Source of the DNA: Acinetobacter sp. ANC 5054
GTDB lineage: Bacteria > Pseudomonadota > Gammaproteobacteria > Pseudomonadales > Moraxellaceae
Assembly (NCBI RefSeq): GCF_002135295.1
Contig: NZ_NEGG01000003.1
Coordinates: forward strand, 1 to 64,000
Length of the DNA stretch: 64,000 nucleotides
Reading direction: 5' to 3'
In this document: piece by piece, positions 17,122 through 26,344 of the stretch
Layout: the number at the start of each line of letters is the position of its first letter
How positions within the stretch are numbered: the first letter of the stretch is position 1
Notes under the pieces: generated by a model
Told to the model about the DNA's origin: nothing
What the model saw: the letters and a program-made list of their open reading frames with translations, nothing else
Database searches by the model: none
Program-made: the position numbers and the translations under genes

Positions 17122-18282
17122 TTAGAACCAATTCATTAATGATACACCCAGACCGACATACGTCGCACGGTGATTATAATCAATTAAGCTTTCACCATAT
17201 CCATCAAACACTTGTAATGTTCCGCGAAGTTTACCGTTGATTGGGAAAGTCCAATCAAACTGCACAGCGCCATGCGAATCATCTCCACCTTTAAGTGAAT
17301 GACGTAGCAGCAAACTGAAGTCATGATCATTGTGACGATAGAATGCCGTTAAGTCGCCACGACCCATATAATTTTTAATGTCTGGGTTGTTATCGTCTTT
17401 TGCATCTTCTTCAAAGCGATACCATGGACGCAACATTAGGGCAAAATTATCACGTTCAAAACCAAGATTCAGCATGACCCGGTTCCAACTTCGTGACAGT
17501 GGATCTGAACGTCCATTTGACTGGTGATTAAAAGTTAAGCCAAGCATGCGCCAATTCAAACCTAACAGTTCGTAATTCGTACGGAAGACCAAACTCGCTT
17601 CAGGCTCATAATTAGTTTCACGAAAAGGACGAGACTCTTCTTCGTTATAGACTTGCCAATGTGATGACTGCGTATAACCAAGCCAAATATCACCATTGTT
17701 GCCAAATAGATTTTCAACAGCTTTTGTTTTCAATGAAAGCTGAAACTTTGCTTCCATTGATTTCAAGTTCTGCTCGTTCCCTTCTTGAACGGTGTTGTTT
17801 TCGTTTGGACTTGATGGACGTTCATTTTTGTCTGAAGTCCAGTAACCTGGCATTAAGTAAACAGGCTGATAGCCACGGATATTCCAAGTTCCAAGCTTAC
17901 TTTCTTGCGAAAGTTCCCAACGACTATCTAACAAAGACAGATTAGGATTTAATTTTGGTGCTTCTACTGCAAAAAGACGATCTGTAAAGGCATGACCTAC
18001 CTTTTCTTTTAGCGTCAACTTTTCAGTGGGTTCAGGTTTAATTTCCTGAGCCGCTTGACGTTCAGACACAAAAGTTTCTTTAGCTGCTTCAGGTACTTTA
18101 AACAAAATGTCATAACAAGCCAGTCGCTCTGCATTCGACTCAAGTGCCACACACGCCTCAGGCGTAGCAGGACTTGCAGCAACTTCTGCATTTGACTGTG
18201 CATATGCACCATTTACATACAATGAACTGAGCGCAATGAGGCTCAGTTGCAATGTTGTACGCTCAAGAGATTTGAACGTCAT
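17122..18282 (-). CDS. pldA: Outer-membrane phospholipase A
   Basis: OMPLA is a 12-strand outer-membrane barrel that, as a calcium-dependent dimer, hydrolyses phospholipids that reach the outer leaflet. The 386-residue precursor has a signal peptide (LSLIALSSLYVNGAYA, cleavage near residue 28). The catalytic motif FNHQSNGRS gives H253 and S255, and N267 in RSWNR falls 12 residues after the serine, exactly matching the H142-S144-N156 triad spacing of the E. coli enzyme. It ends in the aromatic-rich strand VGLGVSLMNWF with a terminal Phe, the BAM recognition signal. A roughly 90-residue N-terminal region precedes the barrel, longer than in E. coli. Confidence 0.93.
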   Translation of the reverse strand: MTFKSLERTTLQLSLIALSSLYVNGAYAQSNAEVAASPATPEACVALESNAERLACYDILFKVPEAAKETFVSERQAAQEIKPEPTEKLTLKEKVGHAFTDRLFAVEAPKLNPNLSLLDSRWELSQESKLGTWNIRGYQPVYLMPGYWTSDKNERPSSPNENNTVQEGNEQNLKSMEAKFQLSLKTKAVENLFGNNGDIWLGYTQSSHWQVYNEEESRPFRETNYEPEASLVFRTNYELLGLNWRMLGLTFNHQSNGRSDPLSRSWNRVMLNLGFERDNFALMLRPWYRFEEDAKDDNNPDIKNYMGRGDLTAFYRHNDHDFSLLLRHSLKGGDDSHGAVQFDWTFPINGKLRGTLQVFDGYGESLIDYNHRATYVGLGVSLMNWF

Positions 18283-18300
18283 AAAAACCCCTTATATCTT

Positions 18301-21240
18301 TTAATTTACTTGTTTTATTTCAAAACCAAGCTCAATCAAGGCTTCACGTTTTGCTACAGGTGCAACAACTGCTTTGGTCGGTTGTTGTTCTAGTAAATAA
18401 GTTTGCGCAACACGTTTCAAATCATCCAAAGTTACATGCAGTAGACGCTCACGTAACATTTGGCGGAAGGCTGGCGTACGGTTGTGTAATAAAGCATAAC
18501 ATGCAGTAATTGCTTCGCCTGCAGGAGAACCCGGTTTATCCATGCTTGCAATCAAACCTAATATCGCTTCTTCAAGCTGATGAGGTTGTTGCTCTGCATT
18601 TAATAACCATTGAACACTTACATCAAAATCTTTAAATGTTTCTGCTAAGCGCGGATCACGGTAGCTATAGAAACGGAATGAACATGCATTGCCATCATAG
18701 CTAGCTCCACCACCATAAGCGCCGCCTTTTTCACGAATTGCACTATGCAAGAAGCCATTACGTAAATATGCAGCGAGAATCATCAGAGGCGCAGCATCTG
18801 GATGTGATACTTCAACAGCAGGATATGCTGAAGCACAGAACTGAACATTGGCTTGAATTAACCAAGCTTCGTCTTTATGGCTATTTGCAAAATTCACTTG
18901 AGTTAATGCATTGGCATTGTTTTCAATCGCCACTTTATCCCAAATAGTTTGAACTTCTTCGACCAAGCGATCAGACTGATGTTCTTCACACACCAATAAG
19001 AATTGCTTAGGCGCTTTCAACAAACGATTGTGAATTAGTTTCAACTCAGCAATTAAGGCATCATAAGCAGATTCATCTTTTTCAATATTGCTGACAAGTT
19101 TTGATAGCCAATTTAAAGCACCAAGTCCCGTATTGTGATAGTCACGGAGTGCTAAAGCACTGTGATCACGACTCGCAACTTGCATTGCATAGCTATGACC
19201 TGAGCCAGAAACACGAGACTGCCAACGTGCTTTACGTTGTTGCAGCAATTCGACAATACGATTCTTTTCATCAAAACGTAATTGTTCAAATGCCAATTTT
19301 AATAAACGAATGGCCTCAAGGTTATTCACCAATGACTTGGTCGTAAGTGTTAACCATGCGCTGATTTTACCCTTATCGTCTGTTTTTGAGCGCAATGTTG
19401 CACCCATGCCCAGACCACCACTCACTGCTGTTTGCAGCTGTTGGAGTTCAAGATAATTGTATTCACCTGCACCCACTTCACCCATCAAAATTGACAGTAA
19501 GTTGAAGTAAGGAGATTGCACCACTTCATCTGGAATTTGAATCAGCACTTGTTGGTAATAAATACCATTGGTCCCTGCATGGTAGAGATTTAATGGGGTA
19601 TCTAGCCCATTGCTGATAATTTCACGCAACTGACCTTGAACGATTTGCAACTGTGCAGGAATGTCTTCTAGACCGACTTTTGGCAATAGATTCAAATCAT
19701 CTGGTGTATCTTGACGAATATTCAACGCTTCAGTTTGTTGAATAATTTCAGCTTTATCTTCTTCAGTCAGCTTGGCACCAATGTCTGCCAATCGTGCTTT
19801 TTCAGCCGCTGCTTCCGCTGCATTTTTCTCTGCATCTGGAACCAAAGTCAATTGAACGCGGTGTGGATTATCTAGCAAATAGGTTTTAATTAAATTTGAA
19901 AGCCACATTGGGTCTTTCAACTCTTCTTTCACCAAATCAATTGCGGTATCCACGTCCCATACATCGACAGGATCTGAATGGTGAATAGCACTGCTTAAAC
20001 CATTAAGAATTAGGCTGAGGCCATATGGTGTACCATCACCATTGATTTCACGTTGATGTAATTCAATTTGATGCAAAATCGCTTCAACCAATGCCGCATC
20101 CACAGGTTTAGATGCAACATCTTCAAGTATGTTGAATACACCATTTTTAAATTCTTCTGTATGTTCAGGGTTTGAACCTTGAACAGCACAGAAGAAAGTC
20201 ATTTCATAGTTCGAATCATCCACGCCCATGAATGGACCAGTCGATTGAGCATAACCACATGTTTCAAGATAATGACGAAGTGGTGAAGCTGAGTCTTCAA
20301 GTAATACACCTTCAACCAAGCGCATACCCAAGCGAAGCTTAATGTTGCTCGCCTCTGGTAATAACCAAGATAACACATGATAGGTTTTGTCTTTTAAATC
20401 TTCTGCATCCACCGCATAGGTTTCAGTAACTGCCACTGGTGCAGCTAAACGACGTTCAGGTTTTGAATATAAGGTTTGACCTTTTTCAAATTTAGACAAT
20501 GCCAGTTTTTCAAACTGCTCTTGTAAGTCATAAGCAGGTTCATTGCCAAAGGTCATGAAGACCGCATTACTTGGGTGATAATGTGACTTGTAGAATCCAA
20601 CCAACTCATCGTAACTTAAGTCTGGAATATCTTTTGGATCGCCGCCTGAGTTGTAATGATAAGTTGTTTCAGGGAATAAATGATGTGCAAGCTGGTGATA
20701 TAACTGATCTGAAGGCGAACTCATCGCACCTTTCATTTCATTAAATACCACACCCTTAAACACAGGTTCGCCATTTTCAAGTTCAATACGAATACCTTCT
20801 TGAGCGAAATCTAGTGGATTTAGATTCGCTGCAAACGCTGCATCCATATACACTTCAAGTAAGTTTTGGAAGTCTTTCTTGTTTTGTGTCGCAAATGGAT
20901 AAGCTGTCCAATCGGCAGCAGTAAAAGCGTTCATAAAAGTATTTAACGAACGACGAATCATTAAAAAGAATGGATCACGTACAGGGAATTTTTCTGAACC
21001 ACAAAGTGCTGTATGTTCAAGAATGTGCGCTTCGCCTTTCGAATCCATAGGCTGCGTACGGAATGCAACTAAAAATACATTTTCATCATGATTGGTGGCT
21101 AAGTGATAATGCACCGCACCTGTGACTTTGTGTTTATATTCAGACACTAAAATGTCTAAGGCATCAACATGGTGTTGACGTATCAGCTGAAACGCAGGAT
21201 GTACAGTTTGAGAAATGGTTTCAGTGACATCTACAGTCAT
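18301..21240 (-). CDS. M16C-type zinc metallopeptidase (presequence-protease/insulinase family)
   Basis: This 979-residue soluble protein has the inverted zinc motif HILEH at 72-76 (EAHILEHTALCGSEKFP) and a downstream glutamate region (VEVYMDAAF...QEGIRIELEN). A Peptidase_M16C-associated linker occupies the middle and an inactive second half follows, ending with the R/Y substrate-binding segment GGAYGGGASYDGNACSFRFYSYRDPR. This is the architecture of mitochondrial PreP and its bacterial relatives, which form a closed chamber degrading peptides of tens of residues. No signal peptide is visible, so it is probably cytoplasmic peptide clearance. It sits 18 bp upstream of pldA on the same strand; a shared transcript is likely. 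Confidence 0.92.
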   Translation of the reverse strand: MTVDVTETISQTVHPAFQLIRQHHVDALDILVSEYKHKVTGAVHYHLATNHDENVFLVAFRTQPMDSKGEAHILEHTALCGSEKFPVRDPFFLMIRRSLNTFMNAFTAADWTAYPFATQNKKDFQNLLEVYMDAAFAANLNPLDFAQEGIRIELENGEPVFKGVVFNEMKGAMSSPSDQLYHQLAHHLFPETTYHYNSGGDPKDIPDLSYDELVGFYKSHYHPSNAVFMTFGNEPAYDLQEQFEKLALSKFEKGQTLYSKPERRLAAPVAVTETYAVDAEDLKDKTYHVLSWLLPEASNIKLRLGMRLVEGVLLEDSASPLRHYLETCGYAQSTGPFMGVDDSNYEMTFFCAVQGSNPEHTEEFKNGVFNILEDVASKPVDAALVEAILHQIELHQREINGDGTPYGLSLILNGLSSAIHHSDPVDVWDVDTAIDLVKEELKDPMWLSNLIKTYLLDNPHRVQLTLVPDAEKNAAEAAAEKARLADIGAKLTEEDKAEIIQQTEALNIRQDTPDDLNLLPKVGLEDIPAQLQIVQGQLREIISNGLDTPLNLYHAGTNGIYYQQVLIQIPDEVVQSPYFNLLSILMGEVGAGEYNYLELQQLQTAVSGGLGMGATLRSKTDDKGKISAWLTLTTKSLVNNLEAIRLLKLAFEQLRFDEKNRIVELLQQRKARWQSRVSGSGHSYAMQVASRDHSALALRDYHNTGLGALNWLSKLVSNIEKDESAYDALIAELKLIHNRLLKAPKQFLLVCEEHQSDRLVEEVQTIWDKVAIENNANALTQVNFANSHKDEAWLIQANVQFCASAYPAVEVSHPDAAPLMILAAYLRNGFLHSAIREKGGAYGGGASYDGNACSFRFYSYRDPRLAETFKDFDVSVQWLLNAEQQPHQLEEAILGLIASMDKPGSPAGEAITACYALLHNRTPAFRQMLRERLLHVTLDDLKRVAQTYLLEQQPTKAVVAPVAKREALIELGFEIKQVN

Positions 21241-21385
21241 GTGTGCTCCTAATTTAATACTTTAAAGATACTTGAAAGTATACCTTAAAAAACTACAACT
21301 AGATTCACTGAAACGACATTTCCAACTGTTTTAATCGAGATACTTTTTGGCGTATGTAAAAACGATCAAGTCATTGATACCTGAA

Positions 21386-22165
21386 CTAATGCATAAGTTT
21401 CGCTGCAGTTTGATCGCGACGTGTAGACCAATAAATACAAACCAGTATAGCAATCAGCAAGACCAATGAAGCTGTAAAACGACTTAAATCCAAGCCTCCC
21501 GAGCTAATGGGTTTATCCAAGAAATCACCCACGACTGCACCCAATGGACGGGTTAAAACAAAGGTACTCCAGAACAACACCGTACGATTTACAGATGTAA
21601 AGACGTACAGTATAGCCATCAATGCAATCAAACTTATAAACAGCACCATACCACCGGTATAACCTAGTCCTGCACTATCAGAAGTCCAATCACCCAAGGC
21701 TGTACCCAATGTTTGCGAAAAGGTAATCGTTAACCAATAAAATACTTCGGTTCGAGGACGTTGTACGGCATATGGATTAATCGTACCTTCAACCTGATAC
21801 CAACTGAATAATGAAATGAGCACTAGACTAATTAATATGAGACTTCCGCCTAAATAACCAATACCCAAAGAACGATCGACAAAATCAGCTAATGTCGTTC
21901 CTACCGTAGTACTGGCAATAATGGTTGCCCAATACAAATAAGGTCGATAAATTTTAGCTTGAATTTGGAAAAATAGAAGAACAATAAATATAGATGCAAA
22001 AATAAACGTACTGATCAGATAACCTAAATTCATAGACATCGACAGTGCATCACCGCCCGTTTCACCAAAAGTAGTGGCGAATATTTTTGTGATCCAAAAT
22101 AATCCTGTAATCGCAGGTACTTTAACTCTTAACTGCTTTAATTCTGTAGAAGTCATCCTAAGCAT
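21386..22165 (-). CDS. COG4705-type membrane protein with four internal repeats
   Basis: This roughly 259-residue inner-membrane protein of unknown function is built of four units, each with a T-x-G-x-x-x-x-D signature at a membrane edge: FATTFGETGGDALS...LGY, ASTTVGTTLADFVDRSLGIGY, FSQTLGTALGDWTSDSAGLGY and TRPLGAVVGDFLDKPISSGGL. Each unit contributes about two spans, giving roughly eight. The regularly placed acidic residues inside the membrane suggest a cation or small-molecule path, but this is inference; no transport activity is known to me. A GTG three bases earlier is also possible as start. It stands alone, 145 bp from the M16 gene. Confidence 0.8.
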   Translation of the reverse strand: MLRMTSTELKQLRVKVPAITGLFWITKIFATTFGETGGDALSMSMNLGYLISTFIFASIFIVLLFFQIQAKIYRPYLYWATIIASTTVGTTLADFVDRSLGIGYLGGSLILISLVLISLFSWYQVEGTINPYAVQRPRTEVFYWLTITFSQTLGTALGDWTSDSAGLGYTGGMVLFISLIALMAILYVFTSVNRTVLFWSTFVLTRPLGAVVGDFLDKPISSGGLDLSRFTASLVLLIAILVCIYWSTRRDQTAAKLMH

Positions 22166-22293
22166 CACCTGATGAATAGCTTAGTTCCATCATTTATGTT
22201 CATGCTTAATTGAATATTAACTTGCCCAAATGTAAGCCTGCTACAACGTGAAATTTTGTGCGGTTTGCGAAGTCATGAAAATCAAATAGATAA

Positions 22294-22318
22294 AAAAAGC
22301 ATCCAAAAAATGGATGCT
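22294..22318 (-). terminator. Terminator of the GNAT gene
   Basis: AGCATCCA (22298-22305) and TGGATGCT (22311-22318) pair around AAAAA. The A run at 22292-22298 reads as a U tract on the minus strand. Confidence 0.85.
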
Positions 22319-22355
22319 ATATTGAATCAACTAAGTCGATGTGATGCTTAAAACA

Positions 22356-22805
22356 TCAAACCAAATATTTAAAATAATTATAATTTGGATGATTTTCCAC
22401 AAATACGTAATTTTGCTTTTGATAGAAACTTGCCGCAGATTTAGTGTGAGTATTTAGGCAAAGTGCAGAAAAATGCTTTTTCGCGCCTTTTTCAAGCTCA
22501 ATCAACAACTGTTTCCCAACGCCATGCTGACGATATTGTGGATGCACGTAGAAACGACGAACACGACCGATTCGCTCCTCCACACCAGTATCACCCCATT
22601 GTTGATTTAAACCACCACAAGCTATTAACTTATCGCCATCAAAAGCCAATAATAGTTGCTCACCAGTTTGATCAAAGCGGTTTTTACCACTACGATACTC
22701 TTCGATTAAACGGTGTATAAAAACATGGCCTTCATGCTGTGCTAACGCGGCAATATTTTCGATTTGAGCAGGCAATTGCTCAGCTTGACGAATTGTTATT
22801 TCCAT
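22356..22805 (-). CDS. GNAT-family N-acetyltransferase
   Basis: This 149-residue protein has the Gcn5-related fold: beta4 LLLAFDGDKLIACGGL (about 50-66), RVRRFYVHPQYRQHGVGKQLL (about 81-101) with the acetyl-CoA pyrophosphate loop Q-x-x-G-V-G, and ALCLNTHTKSAASFYQKQNY (about 115-134) with the catalytic-tyrosine region. It probably acetylates a small amine or peptide N-terminus with acetyl-CoA. The substrate cannot be predicted. It is a single-gene unit ended by a terminator, divergent from the PfkB kinase gene. Confidence 0.88.
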   Translation of the reverse strand: MEITIRQAEQLPAQIENIAALAQHEGHVFIHRLIEEYRSGKNRFDQTGEQLLLAFDGDKLIACGGLNQQWGDTGVEERIGRVRRFYVHPQYRQHGVGKQLLIELEKGAKKHFSALCLNTHTKSAASFYQKQNYVFVENHPNYNYFKYLV

Positions 22806-23084
22806 ATACTCACACTTTTAATCAGTTTATCTATTTATTTCTACAAAACGTACTTCGAATTAGCACGAAAAACCCTTTGCACTATAAAAGTAAAAAAAAT
22901 CATTTTGCACAATAGCAAAGCTGATTAAAACGGCAACTAAATCAATAAAAAATGTAAAAAATTAGTGAGTATGAGTGAAATATATACACAGCTGTCCTTT
23001 AATTGAATTTTATTCAACTTACTACAGCAATCCTGAGCATTCGTGTAAACTTAACACTTTCATTTTTTGATGTGATTGAACAAC

Positions 23085-24089
23085 ATGGCAACAGTTGACC
23101 TTTTTGCAATTGGTAACGCACTTATTGACCAAGAATTTAAAGTCTCTGACGAATTCCTTATTCAGCAAAATTTGCAAAAAGGCACCATGCAATTAACGGA
23201 TGGTGACACTCAAGCTGCACTTTATAACAATTTAAAAACCACTCAAGATTATAAAGGTCAAGCTTCTGGTGGTTCTGCTGCAAATACGACTGTGGCATTT
23301 AGTGCATTAGGCGGTTCTGCATTTTATGGTTGCCGTGTAGGTAATGATGAATTAGGTCAAATTTACTTAAATGGCTTAAATGAAGCAGGCATTCAAACTG
23401 CTACTCAATCCATCAGTGAAGGTGTGACGGGTACGTGTATGGTATTGGTTAGCCCAGACTCTGAACGTACCATGCATACCTATTTAGGTATTACCGCTGA
23501 ATTAACTGATACTCAAATTGATTTTTCTGCATTGAATTCAGCAAAATGGTTATACATTGAAGGTTATCTTTCAACATCAGATACTGCACGCCAAGCTGTA
23601 AAGCAAGCACGTGAAATTGCCAAAGCAAATAATGTCCAAATTGCGCTAACGCTTTCTGATCCAGCAATGGTTCAGTATGCACGTGAAGGTTTAGATGAAC
23701 TTCTAGATGATGGTGTAGATCTACTGTTCTGTAATGAATTAGAAGCGCTAATGTATACCGAAACCGAAACTTTAGAGGCTGCTTTAGCCAAATTGCAATC
23801 ATTAAGTAAACACATTGTCATTACATTAAGTGCAAAAGGCGCTTTAATTCACAATGAAGCCAATACATTTACTGTTCCAGGTCGCAAAGTCACAGCTGTC
23901 GACACCAACGGTGCGGGCGATGCATTTGCTGGTGCATTCCTTTATGCATTAAATGCTGGTCATGATTATAAAACTGCCGCAGAACTGGCGATTTTAATTT
24001 CTAGTGAAGTAGTTTCTCAATTTGGTCCTCGACTTGCGGTTGAAGACTACGCTGCGCTTTTACAGACTTTCCAAAAGGAATGTGCTTAA
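23085..24089 (+). CDS. PfkB-family carbohydrate/adenosine kinase
   Basis: This 334-residue member of the ribokinase superfamily has the substrate-binding GGSAANTTVAFSALGG motif (about 65-80) and PfkB signature 2, DTNGAGDAFAGAFLYAL (about 270-286), with the catalytic base Asp in GAGD. Close bacterial homologues are annotated as adenosine kinase, so phosphorylation of adenosine or a related nucleoside/sugar is likely but not proven. ATG 23085 (MATVDLFAIGNA) is chosen over an upstream TTG at 23076. Its stop TAA overlaps the next start as TAATG, so the Rieske protein is translationally coupled to it. Confidence 0.9.
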   Translation: MATVDLFAIGNALIDQEFKVSDEFLIQQNLQKGTMQLTDGDTQAALYNNLKTTQDYKGQASGGSAANTTVAFSALGGSAFYGCRVGNDELGQIYLNGLNEAGIQTATQSISEGVTGTCMVLVSPDSERTMHTYLGITAELTDTQIDFSALNSAKWLYIEGYLSTSDTARQAVKQAREIAKANNVQIALTLSDPAMVQYAREGLDELLDDGVDLLFCNELEALMYTETETLEAALAKLQSLSKHIVITLSAKGALIHNEANTFTVPGRKVTAVDTNGAGDAFAGAFLYALNAGHDYKTAAELAILISSEVVSQFGPRLAVEDYAALLQTFQKECA

Positions 24090-24415
24090 TGTTTAAAATT
24101 TGCATGACCGATGACGTGCCTGAACGTGAAGCACGCTCATATGAAACGCCAAATGGCGATACGATTTTTATTACTCAACGTGATGGTATTTTTTACGCAT
24201 ACCAAAACCTATGTCCTCACCTACAAGTTGAATTGGAATTTTTGGAAAACCAATTTTTAGACCGTGACCAAGAGTTTATTGAGTGTTCAACCCATGGCGC
24301 TTTATTTATGGTTGAATCTGGTGAATGTATTTCTGGTCCATGCCAAGGACAATCTCTTGAAAAAGTAGAGATTAACGTGCATTCTGATGGTGGAATTTAC
24401 CTCACAGAAGAATAA
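24089..24415 (+). CDS. Rieske [2Fe-2S] ferredoxin-like protein
   Basis: This 108-residue soluble protein has Rieske ligands C42-x-H44 (NLCPHLQ) and C66-x-x-H69 (IECSTHG), followed by the loop GECISGPCQGQSLEKVEI. It binds one 2Fe-2S cluster and should act as a small electron carrier or as the ferredoxin of an oxygenase, but no oxygenase is nearby. The start ATG shares its A with the TAA of the kinase gene (24087-24091), a classic coupled junction, which rejects a longer reading from 24080. The YqiJ-like gene follows after 16 bp, making a three-gene unit. Confidence 0.9.
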   Translation: MFKICMTDDVPEREARSYETPNGDTIFITQRDGIFYAYQNLCPHLQVELEFLENQFLDRDQEFIECSTHGALFMVESGECISGPCQGQSLEKVEINVHSDGGIYLTEE

Positions 24416-24431
24416 GCTCTGGAATATCACC

Positions 24432-25040
24432 ATGTCCGCATTTTTAACAGACTATAACTTAATCCCTTTCCATTTAAGTTTATTGGCTGTGCTTTTGTTG
24501 GGCATGGTAGAAACCATTGGTTATTACATTAATATTAGCCCAAGCCAATTACTCAAAAAAATTGCGCCACAGCGCTTAGAAGAACTACCATTACTTAATG
24601 TTAAATTTTCCAAAACATTAATTTTATTCTTTTTACTCATGAATTTTAGCTTCGCAGGCTATGTCTTAGAGTTTTGTATTCACGCACAAGAAAATCGTTT
24701 TATCCCTGCTTATTACCTCATGCTGCCTGCCCTAATTATTGCAATCTTTTTCACCGTTTTTATGATTCACTGCTTAGATCAGGTTGTCCCACCCAAATAC
24801 AAGAAAGAAACTGTCAACTTACTTGGACGTTTAGCTACCATATCCAGCGGCAATGCTCGTCCCGGATTTTCTGCACAAGCACGCGTTCGTGATGAATATG
24901 GTCAATTACATTATGTACAAGTTGAACCTGAATTTGGTGAGCTCGAATTTCAATCCAAAATTATTTTAATACGTCAAAAGAAGTCACTTTATATTGGTAA
25001 AAAGATTTGTGCTTCGAATCGTTTATTTAACCCATCTTAA
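24432..25040 (+). CDS. YqiJ-like membrane protein with C-terminal OB-fold (DUF1449)
   Basis: This 202-residue protein starts at ATG 24432, preceded by tctgga. Three membrane segments are visible: IPFHLSLLAVLLLGMVETIGYY, LILFFLLMNFSFAGYVLEF and YYLMLPALIIAIFFTVFMIH. A cytosolic beta-rich OB domain follows (about 130-202, VNLLGRLATISSGNARPGFSAQARVRDEYG), as in NfeD/YqiJ proteins. Such proteins usually sit beside a flotillin gene (yqiK) and are linked to membrane microdomains or envelope stress. Here no flotillin gene follows; the next gene is convergent. The role in this operon is unclear. Confidence 0.8.
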   Translation: MSAFLTDYNLIPFHLSLLAVLLLGMVETIGYYINISPSQLLKKIAPQRLEELPLLNVKFSKTLILFFLLMNFSFAGYVLEFCIHAQENRFIPAYYLMLPALIIAIFFTVFMIHCLDQVVPPKYKKETVNLLGRLATISSGNARPGFSAQARVRDEYGQLHYVQVEPEFGELEFQSKIILIRQKKSLYIGKKICASNRLFNPS

Positions 25041-25079
25041 GTCTATTTTATATTTTCCAAATAATTCATTTTTAAATGG

Positions 25080-25107
25080 AAAAAGCCAGTGAACACTGGC
25101 TTTTTTA
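25080..25107. terminator. Bidirectional terminator (yqiJ-like / yidB-like)
   Basis: GCCAGT (25085-25090), loop GAAC and ACTGGC (25095-25100) have A and T runs on both sides, between two convergent genes. Confidence 0.9.
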
Positions 25108-25126
25108 TTTTTAGGGTAAAAGATTT

Positions 25127-25735
25127 TTAGCGTTTAAGAAAACCTGAAACCAAATTCATTACTTGCTGAATATCCGCATTGGCTTCACTTTGATTGGTTT
25201 GACCTGCTTGAGGAGTCAATGAATCAATAATTTGTGGCAATACTGTAGAAATTGCGCTGTATACTTCTTGTTTAGGTGTCTGAGTTTCTTGTGCCACTTT
25301 TTCAATTTCAGCATCATCAAACAAACTTTGAACCTGTTGATTATTTACTTCAGCATTGTCACCTGGCCCAGTCGACACCCAATCATCCACTTGACTAGTA
25401 AGACCTTGGCCACGCAATTTATCTAGTGCGCCTTGTAAGCCACCTTGTTTTTGAATCCAAGCCAAAACCAAAGGTAAAACTGCAATAAGAATAGCCGAAG
25501 TGTTTGTTCCACCACTGGTGCGTTGTTGTGGTTGAGCTGCACCACCTAGCTGTCCAAGTACTGAACCTAAAATACCACCAAGTCCGCCCGCTTGGTTTTG
25601 TGTATTTGCATTATTCCCCAACTGCCCCAATACAGAACCAAGAATGCCACCTAAACCACCTTGTTGGTTTTGCCCTGTTGAACCGCCAAGCGCTTGTTTC
25701 GCTAAAATTTCGACAATATTGTTTAAATTCGTCAT
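25127..25735 (-). CDS. YidB-like DUF937 protein with a duplicated glycine-rich segment
   Basis: This 202-residue protein has an N-terminal part containing two near-identical units, GGLGGILGSVLGQLG at about 26-40 and again near 50-64, separated by Asn/Gln-rich linkers. A hydrophobic helix follows (AILIAVLPLVLAWIQKQGG), then the YidB-type domain with the conserved DDWVSTGPGDNAEV (about 116-129). The C-terminal half is helical and ends LVSGFLKR. YidB is of unsettled function, and no enzymatic motif is visible. The protein stands alone; its only near neighbour is the DUF6231-like gene upstream. Confidence 0.85.
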   Translation of the reverse strand: MTNLNNIVEILAKQALGGSTGQNQQGGLGGILGSVLGQLGNNANTQNQAGGLGGILGSVLGQLGGAAQPQQRTSGGTNTSAILIAVLPLVLAWIQKQGGLQGALDKLRGQGLTSQVDDWVSTGPGDNAEVNNQQVQSLFDDAEIEKVAQETQTPKQEVYSAISTVLPQIIDSLTPQAGQTNQSEANADIQQVMNLVSGFLKR

Positions 25736-25839
25736 TTTATTTTTCCTGTTTTAAACCTGCTTTACAGCATACGTTGGAAACACGGATTAAATCAGATTTG
25801 TTTGTTACTTTTTGCAACAAAAAGTACACTAAGTACTTG

Positions 25840-26310
25840 TTACCAACGGAATTTATCCCAGTTTTCAGGATTCGCCCAAAATTTTGAATTAAACCAATCT
25901 GGAATATGTTTATAGGTCAAAATATTAAACTGCCACAATGCAAAATCACTTTCATGAGTTGTTTTATCAATTAGCTGTGTAAACCCTAAAGCACGCAATA
26001 GACGCTCATCTTGCAGTTTACTAACCACAACAATACGCTTTGCCATGAGGTCACGTAATTTCACTAACATCTGGGTTTTCTGCTGTTCAGACAGTGCTAC
26101 CATTTCCTCTGTATCAAGAATCACAAAACCAAGGTCAAAACGTTGGGTAAAAGGCAGATTTAAAAACTCAGTTACGTTAAAATATTGCCATTGAATTGGA
26201 TGAAATTGATTGTATTGTTCAAGATTTTGACCAATACACGTTGCGGTAGAAATGGGCTGCTCTTTTGACAAATCGTCTAGCATAGAAGTGATGACATTTT
26301 GTTCAGCCAT
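25840..26310 (-). CDS. Conserved hypothetical protein (DUF6231-like)
   Basis: This 156-residue soluble protein (MAEQNVITSMLDDLSKEQPI) has an alternating beta/alpha pattern: ISTATCIGQNLEQ, RFDLGFVILDTEEM and AKRIVVVSKLQDERLLRALGF. It resembles a Rossmann-like fold lacking an obvious cofactor loop. The C-terminus is rich in aromatics (DWFNSKFWANPENWDKFRW). I associate it from memory with DUF6231, found in gammaproteobacteria; no activity is known to me. It is divergent from the DUF2797 gene with a 34-bp spacer, so the two promoters must overlap. Confidence 0.7.
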   Translation of the reverse strand: MAEQNVITSMLDDLSKEQPISTATCIGQNLEQYNQFHPIQWQYFNVTEFLNLPFTQRFDLGFVILDTEEMVALSEQQKTQMLVKLRDLMAKRIVVVSKLQDERLLRALGFTQLIDKTTHESDFALWQFNILTYKHIPDWFNSKFWANPENWDKFRW

Positions 26311-26344
26311 TTACCGCATCCTTTAATATTGAGAGATTATTTGT

